This document shows, one piece after another, positions 55,164 through 64,000 of a DNA stretch of 64,000 nucleotides. The translations under genes and the position numbers were made by a program. Position 1 is the stretch's first letter; the number at the start of each line of letters is the position of its first letter. Under the pieces are notes generated by a model that searched no databases, was not told where the DNA came from, and worked only from the letters and a program-made list of their open reading frames with translations. Source of the stretch: Bradyrhizobium arachidis (lineage in GTDB: Bacteria; Pseudomonadota; Alphaproteobacteria; Rhizobiales; Xanthobacteraceae). Location: positions 1,612,001 to 1,676,000 of the forward strand of contig NZ_CP077970.1 of NCBI RefSeq assembly GCF_024758505.1, in the 5' to 3' direction.

Positions 55164-55453
55164 CTTCCGGACCTCCGCGCTAAAAAATCGCGATCGACTG
55201 TCAGTTGTCCAATCTTGGCGTGCAGCTTCTCGATCTCGCGTTCGCGAGCCTCCTCACTCTCCCGCCCGACACCCGCGTCAAAGGCCCGCGCCGCCTGTTC
55301 CAGCAGTTGCTTGTTCCAGGCATAGATCTGGTTCGGGTGAATCTCATAGCGCTGGGCCAGATCGGCCACCGTCGCCCGCTCCCGCACCGCTTCCAGCGCG
55401 ATCTTTGCCTTCAGTGCCGCGTCGATCTTGCGTCTCGTCTTCGTCGTCATCAT
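55160..55453 (-). CDS. IS3 OrfA of copy 3
   Basis: 97 aa, same protein as at 36324 and 44603. The stop overlaps the orfB start. Confidence 0.9.
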   Translation of the reverse strand: MMTTKTRRKIDAALKAKIALEAVRERATVADLAQRYEIHPNQIYAWNKQLLEQAARAFDAGVGRESEEAREREIEKLHAKIGQLTVDRDFLARRSGR

Positions 55454-55562
55454 GCGCTGTGTCTATCAAACGGAGCGGCCCCTTCCAACTAAGCACGTGG
55501 TCCCAAAATCGGGTCCATTTCAAATCACTCGGATCGTCGATGGTGGAATGGAACAGTCAATC

Positions 55563-56561
55563 TCATGAAGTATAATGCTGTTTGAAGTGAGTAATGATCA
55601 GCTCCGCAGCTTGATCCGAACGATCTACCCCAGAAGCTAGTGCTGCGTCGTATAGTCCGCCCGGGTTTGCAATCTCAATTTCGAGTACATAGGGATAAGC
55701 CATATCCATCCCGAAGAAATTGATTCCGTGTGCCATCAGCTTTCTACCGATCAGCTCGGCAAGCTCGATTTCACCGGAATGCAGTTCCACCGAAATCAGC
55801 GTTCCCCCTTGCGTTATATTCGACCTGTGATCGTCTGGATTCCCTCGTCGACCGTGCCATGCAACCACCTTCCCGCGAACAACGATCACGCGCTTTTCGC
55901 CTTGAGCTACTTCCGGGATAAAATGTTGAAGAATAGCGTACTCTGCCCTGAAGCCGCCTAGCCCACCACTCGTTAAGTTCTGTACGTCGGTATTTCCGGT
56001 AAGGCATTGGAGGATAGTTCGAACGTTTGGTCCGTTCGGAGGAAGCAGAAAGACGTTCTGCCCGCTACTCGTATTTGGCGGCTTCGCTACCCATCGTTGA
56101 TCTGGCGCTCCCCGATATCGTTCCCAGAGTAACGAGAAATCGTTCGATATATACGAAAAAGCTCTGTTCTCTTTCGGCAGCAGATAGCCCAATGCATGTT
56201 TTGTATTTAGAAACATAAGACCTTCGATGCTGTTCACAAAGGCGGTATTTTGGGAAGCGAGCCACAGCATCTGCCAGACATCGCGGGCCACGCGATCTAA
56301 GGGCTGAGTCATGACCCAGATCAGCTGAAACTCGTCAAGAAAATATGTAGCTCGATCGCCCCGTGCCGCATCGCCAGGAAAGTACGGATCATCGTCTCTG
56401 GTTACGAGCACTCCTCGTGTGAAAAAGCGATAATCATGCGCCCCGACGGTGTTGATCTCGCCTAAAATTACCTCGTACCCCAGACGACGGAACGCATTCA
56501 TGATAGGGGCATCATTTTCGCCTAAACAATTGAGAGTCTTTGTGAGTATGAGCAATCTCAT
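55563..56561 (-). CDS. ATP-grasp ligase, glutathione synthetase-like
   Basis: A 332-aa protein from ATG 56561 with a CAGGAG ribosome binding site. The layout follows GshB/RimK-type ATP-grasp ligases, which join a carboxylate to an amine or thiol through an acyl phosphate. The N-terminal domain has LLILTKTLNCLGENDAPIMNAFRRLGYEV and NSIEGLMFLNTKHALGYLLP. The central ATP-binding domain has DQRWVAKPPNTSSGQNVFLL and AILQHFIPEVAQGEKRVIVVRGKVV. The metal-binding end has FFGMDMAYPYVLEIEIANPGGLYDAALASGVD. It is not close enough to GshB to assume glutathione synthesis. It lies alone between IS3 copy 3 and a gene-poor stretch. A role in amide formation on a small metabolite is possible. Confidence 0.8.
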   Translation of the reverse strand: MRLLILTKTLNCLGENDAPIMNAFRRLGYEVILGEINTVGAHDYRFFTRGVLVTRDDDPYFPGDAARGDRATYFLDEFQLIWVMTQPLDRVARDVWQMLWLASQNTAFVNSIEGLMFLNTKHALGYLLPKENRAFSYISNDFSLLWERYRGAPDQRWVAKPPNTSSGQNVFLLPPNGPNVRTILQCLTGNTDVQNLTSGGLGGFRAEYAILQHFIPEVAQGEKRVIVVRGKVVAWHGRRGNPDDHRSNITQGGTLISVELHSGEIELAELIGRKLMAHGINFFGMDMAYPYVLEIEIANPGGLYDAALASGVDRSDQAAELIITHFKQHYTS

Positions 56562-58067
56562 CACGTTCTCCTGGTGAAAATGAGCAAATCTAGAGTTGAC
56601 TAGCCGGATTGAGGTGTGTCGGAGGTTTGTTCAAGCCGCTTGCGACTAGGTTTGTCTTTCGGCCAAAGATGACTCGAATAGGTCGATGCCTTGATTAAGT
56701 GCATCCGGGTCGATCGCAGTTGCTGACCGAATTTTACGACCTGATCAACGGGGCTGCATCGTTCGACAACAAAAGCCCCTAAGGCCTTGCGCCGCTAACA
56801 TCTGGGATTTGGCGATCAAACCCCTATCCCGTGCTTGGCCTCAAGCAGTAAAGCTGTTTCCGTGCTCGGGACGCAAGGCCCTCTGATCGACGCCGCATAA
56901 GGCCCTCCTTGCGTTGCTCCCGCGAGCCGCAATTCAGCGCTCCCAAGCAGCGGACAGGAAATCAAACTTTCGACGCCCTTCCTTAGCAGCACGGAGCCAC
57001 GAGCTCGACTGTAAGTAGCAGGAAGGCAACGTGAATATGACCGGTCGTTTGATTCCAGGGCTTCAACGACCCGTCGTCCGCCCGCTGACCCTGCCATGGT
57101 TCGTTTCCTCTGCAAGTAGGTGATTCAATGAACAAGTACATTCTCAGATGAGAGAATGGTGGATATGCAAACGGGCCGCTCGTATGGTGCAGGTTGCACG
57201 ACGCGTGTCTCTCGAAAGGCCGTTAGAGTACCTGAGCATTGGAAACAACGAACCTATCAAGTCTAGTAGTACTACTGGGATGCTGAACTACGTTTCTGCC
57301 ATCCAGCGCTTATCGATGGCGCGGCATAGAGAGCATTCGAAGTATTTTCGGCGAGCGCGGGCATTTCTACCTGTGTAGGACGCACCTCGGTCGCAATCGA
57401 TCGTTGTTGACCTGTTTCTTTTCGGGCGCGCAACAAAGCTCTGCCACTCGGCCCTCTCAACTGCATCGACGTTCCAGTCGACGCGTCGCCTCATGGCGAT
57501 CCGCGGACTATGTCGTTTGAACTCTTGGGATTGAACGAAGCCGCTGGCGCGGCATTGAAGTTGTTGCTGGAGTGGGAGTGCCAACAACCTTCCTGCCATT
57601 GGCAGGCGGAGCTTCGACCCATGAGGTCGGATCAATAATGATAGCAACCAACAGCATCTCGACACTTCCATGGGACGATGCCGGGGCGCCTTTCTGGAAC
57701 TCCGTCGCACTCGTTGAAGGCCGTTACCGGGCCTCTCGCGCCAGGGTTGTCACGAGTGACTTTTCCGCAACGCCTAACCATTGACAGCACGTAAAGTCGG
57801 CAACCTACTTTCCCCATTTAGCAACGTCCGTGCCATATCGCGTAAGTTGTGCGTGCATTTGAGCCTGGCGACCGTCGAAGATCATCGGCCTTGAATCTCG
57901 CCCGTTGCCCGGGCGTGGCAGCGGCTCGTTCAATCCGGCTTCTATGAGGTCGCACGCACGACAGAGCGCGCGGCTCGTACCTGCCACGCGACCTCATAGA
58001 ACCCCTCCAGATTCCCAAATCAGCGTGTTTCTGATTCGCCATGCTGGCTGGGCGGAGTCCAGCCGGG
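56562..58067. other. 1.5-kb stretch without a recognisable gene
   Basis: Only short frames on both strands. A forward fragment near 56700-56785 (LLTEFYDLINGAASFDNKSP) looks like a coding remnant that I cannot place. Nothing else is supportable. Confidence 0.4.
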
Positions 58068-58657
58068 ATGGGCAAGCCTCATTCTCGATCTCCGAAAGCG
58101 TATCGTGGCCGCGATCGAGGCCAGAATGTCTCGCAATAAAACCGCCAAGCTGTTTGGGTCGCGATCAGCACGACAATTGGCTGGATGAAGCGGGTCGATG
58201 AGACCGGCAGCATTGCTCCGGGCCATGGCCTGGCTGTCGCAACGGATCAAGGCCGGCGATTTCACCATACGCGGGTTCGTAAGCGGCCTGAAGGGTTGAC
58301 TACCACTCGGTGTGGGACTTCAGAAGCTCAGCTTCAAAAAGTAGCGTCGTGGCTGGCAAACCTCCCGCAGCCGCGCGGCGGCGAGTCCAGTGGGCAAAGT
58401 ATTAAGGTCGCGTTGAAGCTGAGCGGCTGGTCTCCATCGAACCCGACCGACATGGCCCCTTTGTGGGGATGGGCTCCGCGCTGGCCCAGACTCCCCACCA
58501 AGGTTCCCCACGGCCGCTGGAAGACCATGACCTTCCTGGCCGCATTGCGCCGTGATCGGATCGATGCGCCGTGGTTCATCGAGGGACCGATCGACGGCGA
58601 GAGCTTTCGGACCTATGTGGCGAAGGTCCTTCCTGCCAACACTTCGTCCCGGCGACG
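58068..58657 (+). pseudogene. IS630-family transposase, 5' part, frameshifted
   Basis: Collinear pieces in mixed frames: LILDLRKRIVAAIEARMSRN, KTAKLFG, WMKRVDETGSIAPG, WLSQRIKAGDFTIRGFVSGL, TDMAPLWGWAPRWPRLPTKV, then PHGRWKTMTFLAALRRDRIDAPWFIEGPIDGESFRTYV. Broken at about 58657 by an IS110 element; the end of the gene is at 59945. Confidence 0.85.
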
Positions 58658-59944
58658 GTGCAAGAAGAATCTTTCGAAGAACGCGGAGCGTGGTCGGGTG
58701 CTGACATGTGTCCGGCCTTTTGCTGCGGCTGTCACATGCCGCAGGCCCGTATGGGAGTTCGCGGAACGGGTCCAATTCAACTTTGCGTGCTCGAGGCGCG
58801 TATCCATGATCTGGTTTTCCCGATTCCTGTCTCGTAACCGTTGCGCCATACTCTCCGGTTGACCTTCTCACACTCTCACGGTCCCTGCCGCGGAACTACT
58901 TCGCCGCAGCCGGAGCCCGATAGGTTCCGCCTCTCGCCATCAATGGGCGACGATCACCAGCATGGGCGGCTTGCGGGTAAGCATGCGCGCAAGCCAAGGA
59001 TCCGCTGTCGAGCCTTTGCGCATTGCCCAGCGCACGGCCGCGCTCGCGCCGATGATCAGCAGTCGTCGCAGGGTTCGTTCGCCCATACGTGACCTCTCGC
59101 CGAGCTTCTGCTTGCCTCCGGTTGAGCGCTGCAGCGGGTAAGCCCCAGCCATGCCGCAAAGTCGCGTCCCCTCTTGAAGGCCAGGGGTGTCGGCGCCAGG
59201 GCAACGAGCGCCGTAGCCGTGATCGGCCCAATTCCCTGGGATCGTCATTAGCCGCTTCGCTTCGGCATCCTCCTTGGCGCGCCGGGCGAGCTCTCGGTCG
59301 AGCAGCGCCACCTTCTCGTTCAGCGATCGCAACTGCTCGATGAGCAGCCGTAGGACCGGTCTAGCCAACCCAGGAATGTCTGTGTCATGGCCGATGATCG
59401 CGGAAACGAGTTTGGTAACATGGGAGGGACCTTGCGCCGCTACCACCCCAAATTCGGTCAGATGGCCGCGGAGCGCATTGATGGTTTGGGTGCGCTGACG
59501 CACCAGGAGGTCGCGGGCGCGAAACACAATGGCCGCAGCCCGTTGCTCCTCGCTCTTCACCGCCACGAAACGCATCGTCGGCCGCTGGGCGGCTTCGCAG
59601 ATTGCTTCCGCATCGGTGGCATCATTCTTCTGCCGCTTTACGAAAGGCTTTACATAGTCTGGCGGAATGAGTCGCACCGCATGCCCCAGTCTCCCGATTT
59701 CGCGCCCCCAGTAGTGGCTGCTGGTGCAGGCCTCCATGGCGACCGTGCAAGTCGGCTGCGCGGCAAGACATTTGAGGACCTGATCCCGGCGCAGCTTCTT
59801 GCGGAAAAGCACGGTTCCTGATCCATCCGCGCCGTGCATCTGGAACACATTCTTCGCGATATCCAACCCGATTATGCTATCTTCCGACATGGACGCCTCC
59901 GTTCAAGTGATGGTCGACACCACTTTGGCACAGCGATGCCGTGA
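58658..59944 (-). mobile_element. IS110-family element inside an IS630 transposase gene
   Basis: About 1.29 kb between the two halves of the IS630 gene. The reverse-strand transposase is followed by about 210-280 bp of non-coding sequence down to 58658. Exact ends are uncertain by a few bases. Confidence 0.8.
58940..59890 (-). pseudogene. IS110-family transposase with compensating frameshifts
   Basis: A 316-aa open frame starting MSEDSIIGLDIAKNVFQMHG, with TVAMEACTSSHYWGREIG, KRQKNDATDAEAICEAAQRPT and STGGKQKLGERSRMGERTLRRLL. Between KRLMTIPG and LQRSTGGK the frame is wrong (NWADHGYGARCPGADTPG in place of a GIGPITATAL-like stretch), so two opposite shifts flank it. A stop after MLVIVAH cuts the C-terminus, which continues in another frame as LMARGGTYRAPAAAK. 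Probably inactive. Confidence 0.85.
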
Positions 59945-60240
59945 GGGGACGTCCACCCCATCAACCTCGGCAGCCACAGAAGCAAAGCCGTGCGCCAGCT
60001 CATTCGCTCCGCCGGAGCCAAGCTGTTCTTCCTCCCAAAATACTCACCCGACCTGAACCCGATCGAACAGGTCTTTGCCAAACTCAAACATCTGCTCCGA
60101 AAGGCCGACGCCCGAACCGTCGATACGGTCTGCGCCGCCATCGGTGAAGTCCTGACGGCATTTAGCATTCACCCCTATAGAACGCGCCGAACTATCTCGA
60201 AAATTCAGGCGATCGAACCTAATGCCATCACGCTTTTAGC
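59945..60240 (+). pseudogene. IS630-family transposase, 3' part
   Basis: Continues the gene at 58068: NLGSHRSKAVRQLIRSAGAK, FFLPKYSPDLNPIEQVFAKLKHLLRKADARTVDTVCAAIGE. The catalytic Asp-Glu region DLNPIEQ is present. A frameshift near 60170 spoils the last residues. Confidence 0.87.
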
Positions 60241-60675
60241 AGGAGTATCGAGTTCAACTCCGTGCACATTTCGACGATTGCTTAGGGATTGCGGCCGTTC
60301 TCGAATATTTCTCATTTGAAGGCTTGTGCGCGACTCAAGAACAGCCTGCCAACGCATACCGTTTTGTTTACTGGCTATCAGGTCGTTATGACAAGGCCTG
60401 CCGATAGAGCCGTTACGTTGCGGGAAGTTCGGCGCTCTTCCAAGATCGACGCAAGTATGCTCCGCAGGCGACGGCTGAAGGTGTCAGCCAGTAAATGCGT
60501 AACTCCAACACGCGATTGGATCTCTCAAGTCGTGGGCGCTAGTGTGTGCGGAGGTTCTGCATAGCTGCGTGGATCGCTTCAATAATTGCAAAGAAGCTTC
60601 AAAGGCGGCTTCGCCGTCCTGGCGGAGCACGGCCTCTTTGCTAAAGGCGTGACAGCTCGGGCGACTCCGGTCGAG
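60241..60675. other. stretch between IS630 remnant and SelA-like pseudogene
   Basis: No gene is supported. Confidence 0.4.
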
Positions 60676-62200
60676 TTATCCCGTGCCGCAGACAAGTGTT
60701 GCATCCCATTCTGCAGAGCCGTATTGGCCCTTAAACACCGGGCCAAGATGTTCTTTGACGGTGACGCCCAACCGAACGTTTCCACTGATGGAGCCATCGT
60801 GTGCGAATTCACCGTCGAACTCATAGGACAGGGAAATCGGCACCTTCTGGTGCGCAGCCTCGAACCGAACACGACGGCCATGAACCTCACCTGATATGAC
60901 GCCGGAAGACGATCCCGTGTAGTGGACACCCGATATGAGTTCGCCGTTCTGCTGGATGGTGACTTGGTGGGGCGCCGATCCATGAAGGAACTGCCCCGAG
61001 ACATCGACTTCCGGAGGGAGGGTGAAGGCTGGTTGAGCGATGAAATGAGGCTCACGAAACGCTCTGGCCGAAGCCCGGCCGGCGGTCTCAGCCTCCTCTC
61101 TGGAGAGATTCACAGGGTCCAGTGTAATCGAGGTCGGCGTGGACCAGAAATCGTGGATCAGAATCCGCGGTCTGCGTCGTAAAAGCGTCAGCCTTAAGCT
61201 TTCCGCATCAAACGGAACACGGCGCGCATCCCAGGTGACCTTCAGTCGAATAGCTGTCACAGAACCCGTCCAAGACTGCACTTCCGTAGTAACGCCTGGC
61301 AGCAAGCTGAGGTGGACCTCGATCCGCTTCACTCGCGGAAGCCAGTCGTCGCGTTCGTTTTTTGCCGAGCGGAAAGTGATCCAGCGATTGAGCGCGAGTA
61401 CGGCCCCGACCACCTCCTCCTTGCCGACTTTCATTGACCGGCCAAATGCCTGGTGCGGCGCTCCATTCCACCAGATCGCTTTACAGAGCCGCTCCTTACC
61501 AAGCACGATCGCAGAGGATTGGGTTCCGCGAATATACTTGCCGCCCGCGTATACCACCAGGTTGGCTCCGTTCTTGATCCAGCGGTCAGGCTTTCCTGGC
61601 GAAAGCTCTGCGGCATTGACGAGAATTGGCACGTCGTCCTCGCGCGCGAAGGGTAGGAGCGAGCTTAACGAGAATGGTGAGGCAGCGTCCATGTGATCGA
61701 AGAGGCAGATCATCGCGACGTTACTATCCAACGCCTTTTCCAACTCGTCTGTGGTGGAAATACTGACAATCTGGGCGCCGGCAACGCTGATCGCTTGCTC
61801 GTAGGTGGATCGTTAATCGAAGGGGATCAACACTTTATTCCGCAGCCCGATGTGTCCGGAAACCGCAACATTAGCTATGGATTATTTCTGGCAATGCATG
61901 CAGCAGTGGCCAACGAAAGCGCAACTGCAGTCCCAGCCGTGATGACACCCCATTCTGTCTCGGTGAGTTCAGCCAATCGTCGGCCCGCGGCCTCCGCGAA
62001 CTCGCCATGTCCAGGAAAGCCTCGCCAGCAGCGTTCATTGCGGAGATGGTCTCGTCACTCGGATTACTTGCACCATAAATCGAGCGGACTCCGGCGCATT
62101 GGATGAAGGGCTGGACGCCGATTTCGCGGTAGACCCAGCCACGCGCGTGGTTTCCCCGGGACAGATCGCGTGCTTGTAGAAATTTCGATCGCGTCCTCAC
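60676..62200 (-). pseudogene. SelA-like PLP-dependent enzyme, decayed
   Basis: From GTG 62200 (GAGGAG ribosome binding site) the N-terminus reads WVYREIGVQPFIQCAGVRSIYGASNPSDETISAMNAAGEAFLDM, the pattern of the SelA/D-glucosaminate-6-phosphate ammonia-lyase family. A lost base near 62015 shifts the frame (continuing EFAEAAGRRLAELTETEWGV). Stops occur near 61880 and at 61815. From about 61780 one frame is open to 60676, with the PLP-lysine region NLVVYAGGKYIRGTQSSAIVLG and an extra C-terminal beta-rich domain of about 120 residues. The long open 3' frame of 355 codons lacks the cofactor domain start and is unlikely to be a functional gene. Confidence 0.78.
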
Positions 62201-62779
62201 TTTAGTCTCCTCATTGCAAGTACGACGAGGTGCCCAAGATAGAGTGCGATAAGAACAAGCTACACGATGCCAGACGTCTCCCGCACTCGGGGGGCCACAT
62301 GCGAGCAATTGTTGCGACAGACACCAGAAGGCTCCGGAAGGCCGCTTCGGGAATAATCGGACGGAACAAGGGTGATTGCTCTTACTGTATTGGCGCCTGG
62401 TCGGCGCCGCATGGATTGAACACCGCAGAGCCAGCGGCCATGCAGGAGTGGTACTCGCAGCCGCCTGGACAAGCACGTCCGTAACCGAGCTCGTGAACGG
62501 AAAGCAGATCTCGTGCCGACAAGGCGAGTGCATGGAGCTTTGCTGGCGAGCCTACAAACCTGGGCCGATGATCGATAGAGGTCTTCTGGATAGGTACCGA
62601 TACCGGCGATGGTAGATGCCCACCAAAAGACGGCTCGCGCGCTACGGTCATGCCTGCCGCGCACACTCTTAATCTGCCGGCCGGCTGCTCAAAGGGACCG
62701 CGAAGTTGCTGATGATGCGAGCGGAAAAGATGCCGATTCCGTGTACAGGGCTTTGCTCGTGAAGGCATACGAACTGAGG
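62201..62779. other. stretch upstream of the SelA-like pseudogene
   Basis: No gene is supported; overlapping frames on both strands carry no recognisable feature. Confidence 0.4.
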
Positions 62780-63208
62780 TCAGGTGATCGACAATGAGGA
62801 GCAAAAGCAGATTTTGCCGAAAGGGGGAAAGCCCCTAGCGGAATGAAAGGTAGGTGAAGAAGCGAGAGGGCGAGTTAACGCCATATCGAATGACAAGAGC
62901 ACCCGTAAGAAGAGCCCATCGGACGACCCGCAGAAGTTGGCAGAATGGCTAAGCCTCATTGCGCCTGCTACGAGTAGGGCGGCTGCGATCACGGGGCAAA
63001 AGCCGACGCATTGCTCAGCTGAACTATCAGCACTGCCGGCACGGCCGCTGCCGGTCTTCGCAACATCTACGTCGCAGTCCATAGTGCGATCAGCCGCGTC
63101 TCCGTCGAGGTGATCTGACAGATCAGCCCAAAGCGCTGTCACGCCGCAATGGGGTGCCAGAAGTAAGCTCGCGATATCGTCCGCTGGATTGCAGGGGTAT
63201 TTCAGCAT
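62780..63208 (-). CDS. uncharacterised protein downstream of the nucleotidyltransferase
   Basis: A 142-codon frame starting 8 bases after the stop of the nucleotidyltransferase on the same strand. The first 90 residues (HCGVTALWADLSDHLDGDAA, SSAEQCVGFCPVIAAALLVAGAMRL) have coding character; the last 50 are Phe/Ser/Pro-rich and may be out-of-frame read-through. I do not recognise a family. It may be a truncated gene. Confidence 0.4.
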   Translation of the reverse strand: MLKYPCNPADDIASLLLAPHCGVTALWADLSDHLDGDAADRTMDCDVDVAKTGSGRAGSADSSAEQCVGFCPVIAAALLVAGAMRLSHSANFCGSSDGLFLRVLLSFDMALTRPLASSPTFHSARGFPPFGKICFCSSLSIT

Positions 63209-63215
63209 CTGATCC

Positions 63216-64000
63216 TCACTTGTCGTCTTGTCTCGATGTTAGGGGAGGGCTCCTGCGTTGAAAGATGAGCTCCGCAATGCGCAGATCTTCGACACTGTCG
63301 ATTCCGCACCACCTGAGATCTTTACACCGGGCTGCACCAAGCTGCAGACCCCGCTTTTCGATGAGATAGGCAACAAGCTCGTCAGCGTAGGCTCGTATGG
63401 CGCCCGACGTGACAATATCGTCTAGCGCTGGGACGATCGTTGTTTTGAGAGTCGGTGCCGAAAATCGAAGCAGATTCATCGTCTTGAATAGCCTTGGGCC
63501 TTCCGCAACAAAGCCGGCCGCAGCTTTGCTCATGCAAAAGCCCGATATGAAGCCGCTATCCGACAACAAAACGGCCGCCCCTTGCGTCAGCTCGCCTAAG
63601 GGAGCTACTGCGGCCACATCGGGTACTTCGCTGGCCATCAAATACCGCAATGCATCCTGTTCGAAGAAGACATCCCCCTCTAAAACGAGGCAGTCTCCAG
63701 CGAGCAGCACGTCACGTGCCAGCCACAGGGAAAAGGCGCTTCCGGTGCAGTCGAATACCGACGTCTCGAGATAGTTGATTTTGAGTTCGCCAAAACGCCT
63801 CCCGCAGGCATATTGAATGGCGTCCTTGCGGTAACCGACCACGATGGTCACCTCTTCGACGCCAACGGCCTCCAGGTTTCGCAGGGCATTGTGAAGGATC
63901 GGGGTGCCATTGACCTCGACCAGTGGCTTCGGACAGAGATCGGTCAGCGGCCGCAGCCGCGCGCCCAATCCAGCGGCAAGAATGACGGCGCTTTTTGGAA
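63216..64000 (-). CDS. NTP-transferase family nucleotidyltransferase, 5' end outside the window
   Basis: The frame is open to the window edge and includes SAVILAAGLGARLRPLTDLCPKPLVEVNGTPIL, the nucleotide-binding start of sugar-phosphate and choline-phosphate nucleotidyltransferases. Next come VTIVVGYRKDAIQYACG, CLVLEGDVFFEQDALRYL with the metal-binding Asp, and a C-terminal RWCGIDSVEDLRIAELIF. The small size and C-terminus resemble LicC-type phosphocholine or phosphonate cytidylyltransferases more than glucose-1-phosphate enzymes. An ATG at 63968 is internal to the motif and is not the start. Confidence 0.82.
   Translation of the reverse strand, partial: PKSAVILAAGLGARLRPLTDLCPKPLVEVNGTPILHNALRNLEAVGVEEVTIVVGYRKDAIQYACGRRFGELKINYLETSVFDCTGSAFSLWLARDVLLAGDCLVLEGDVFFEQDALRYLMASEVPDVAAVAPLGELTQGAAVLLSDSGFISGFCMSKAAAGFVAEGPRLFKTMNLLRFSAPTLKTTIVPALDDIVTSGAIRAYADELVAYLIEKRGLQLGAARCKDLRWCGIDSVEDLRIAELIFQRRSPPLTSRQDDK

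Larger units (their letters stand above)
54138..55522 (-). mobile_element. IS3-family element, copy 3
   Basis: 1385 bp, one base shorter than copy 2 (a C missing next to the left end), with the same inverted ends. The flanks (AAC and AAT) do not give a clear target duplication. Together with copy 2 it bounds an 8.2-kb segment in inverted orientation. Confidence 0.92.

Noticed and set aside
55563..56561. housekeeping glutathione synthetase gene
   Set aside because: Only general ATP-grasp similarity, with motifs differing from GshB, and an isolated place in an island.
60676..61743. intact 355-aa PLP enzyme
   Set aside because: The N-terminal third of the family lies upstream in other frames with stops, so this is the 3' part of a pseudogene.
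1..64000. tRNA genes, CRISPR arrays, nod boxes and nif promoters
   Set aside because: I saw no convincing cloverleaf, spaced direct repeats or conserved nod box. A short -24/-12 promoter could still be missed by eye.

Overview
The window looks like a decayed, transposon-rich part of a rhizobial genomic (probably symbiosis) island, most likely Bradyrhizobium or a close relative. The reasons are the dense mix of IS66, IS3, IS5, IS21, IS110 and IS630 elements, a group II intron, the many frameshifted genes, and the alphaproteobacterial flavour of the metabolic genes. The organism is inferred from gene content only. I recognise no rRNA, tRNA, CRISPR, nod or nif gene.

Layout. 1-6081: an IS5 remnant, an Asp/Glu-racemase-like gene, a periplasmic binding protein and a fused two-domain permease of a spermidine/putrescine-type ABC system. 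6359-15136: an IS66 nest. Outer element A holds element B (6427-9300, exact 8-bp target duplication) and element C (9389-14712), and C is split by element D (9625-12455, exact 8-bp duplication). 15545-30600: an uptake and catabolic island with an ABC ATPase, two permeases, an unknown 350-aa protein, an IclR regulator, two paralogous Tat-exported binding proteins (one frameshifted), a class-C-beta-lactamase-fold hydrolase, a broken alpha/beta hydrolase, an acyl-CoA ligase/crotonase fusion and glutamate-semialdehyde dehydrogenase. A 15-bp palindrome-like site (consensus TATTGCATTNCAATA) occurs four times, upstream of three of these transcription units, and is a candidate IclR operator.

30751-35384: a group IIC-type intron sitting directly after the terminator of the dehydrogenase gene. 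Its reverse transcriptase gene is split by a 2.75-kb serine-recombinase element whose precise removal would restore the reading frame. 35399-39585: a truncated IS3 copy, an IS66 remnant and a decayed IS21.

39964-49418: the most interesting part. Two crotonase-superfamily genes (40686 and 47169) resemble the carboxymethylproline synthases CarB/ThnE of carbapenem biosynthesis, with the catalytic Gln, Glu and His aligned at a constant offset. Beside them are glutamate 5-kinase (first step towards pyrroline-5-carboxylate, one CarB substrate), a crotonyl-CoA carboxylase/reductase (which makes alkylmalonyl-CoA, the other type of substrate), an Xre regulator and a receiver-like protein. Together they suggest an uncharacterised pathway to an alkylated carboxymethylproline, possibly a bicyclic carbapenam-like product. 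No beta-lactam synthetase is visible here.

49419-64000: further nested transposons (IS110 inside IS5, IS110 inside IS630, another IS110, two more IS3 copies), a glutathione-synthetase-like ATP-grasp ligase, a decayed SelA-like PLP gene and the 3' part of a sugar/choline-type nucleotidyltransferase that runs off the window. All three IS3 copies carry the same lesion in the transposase active site.
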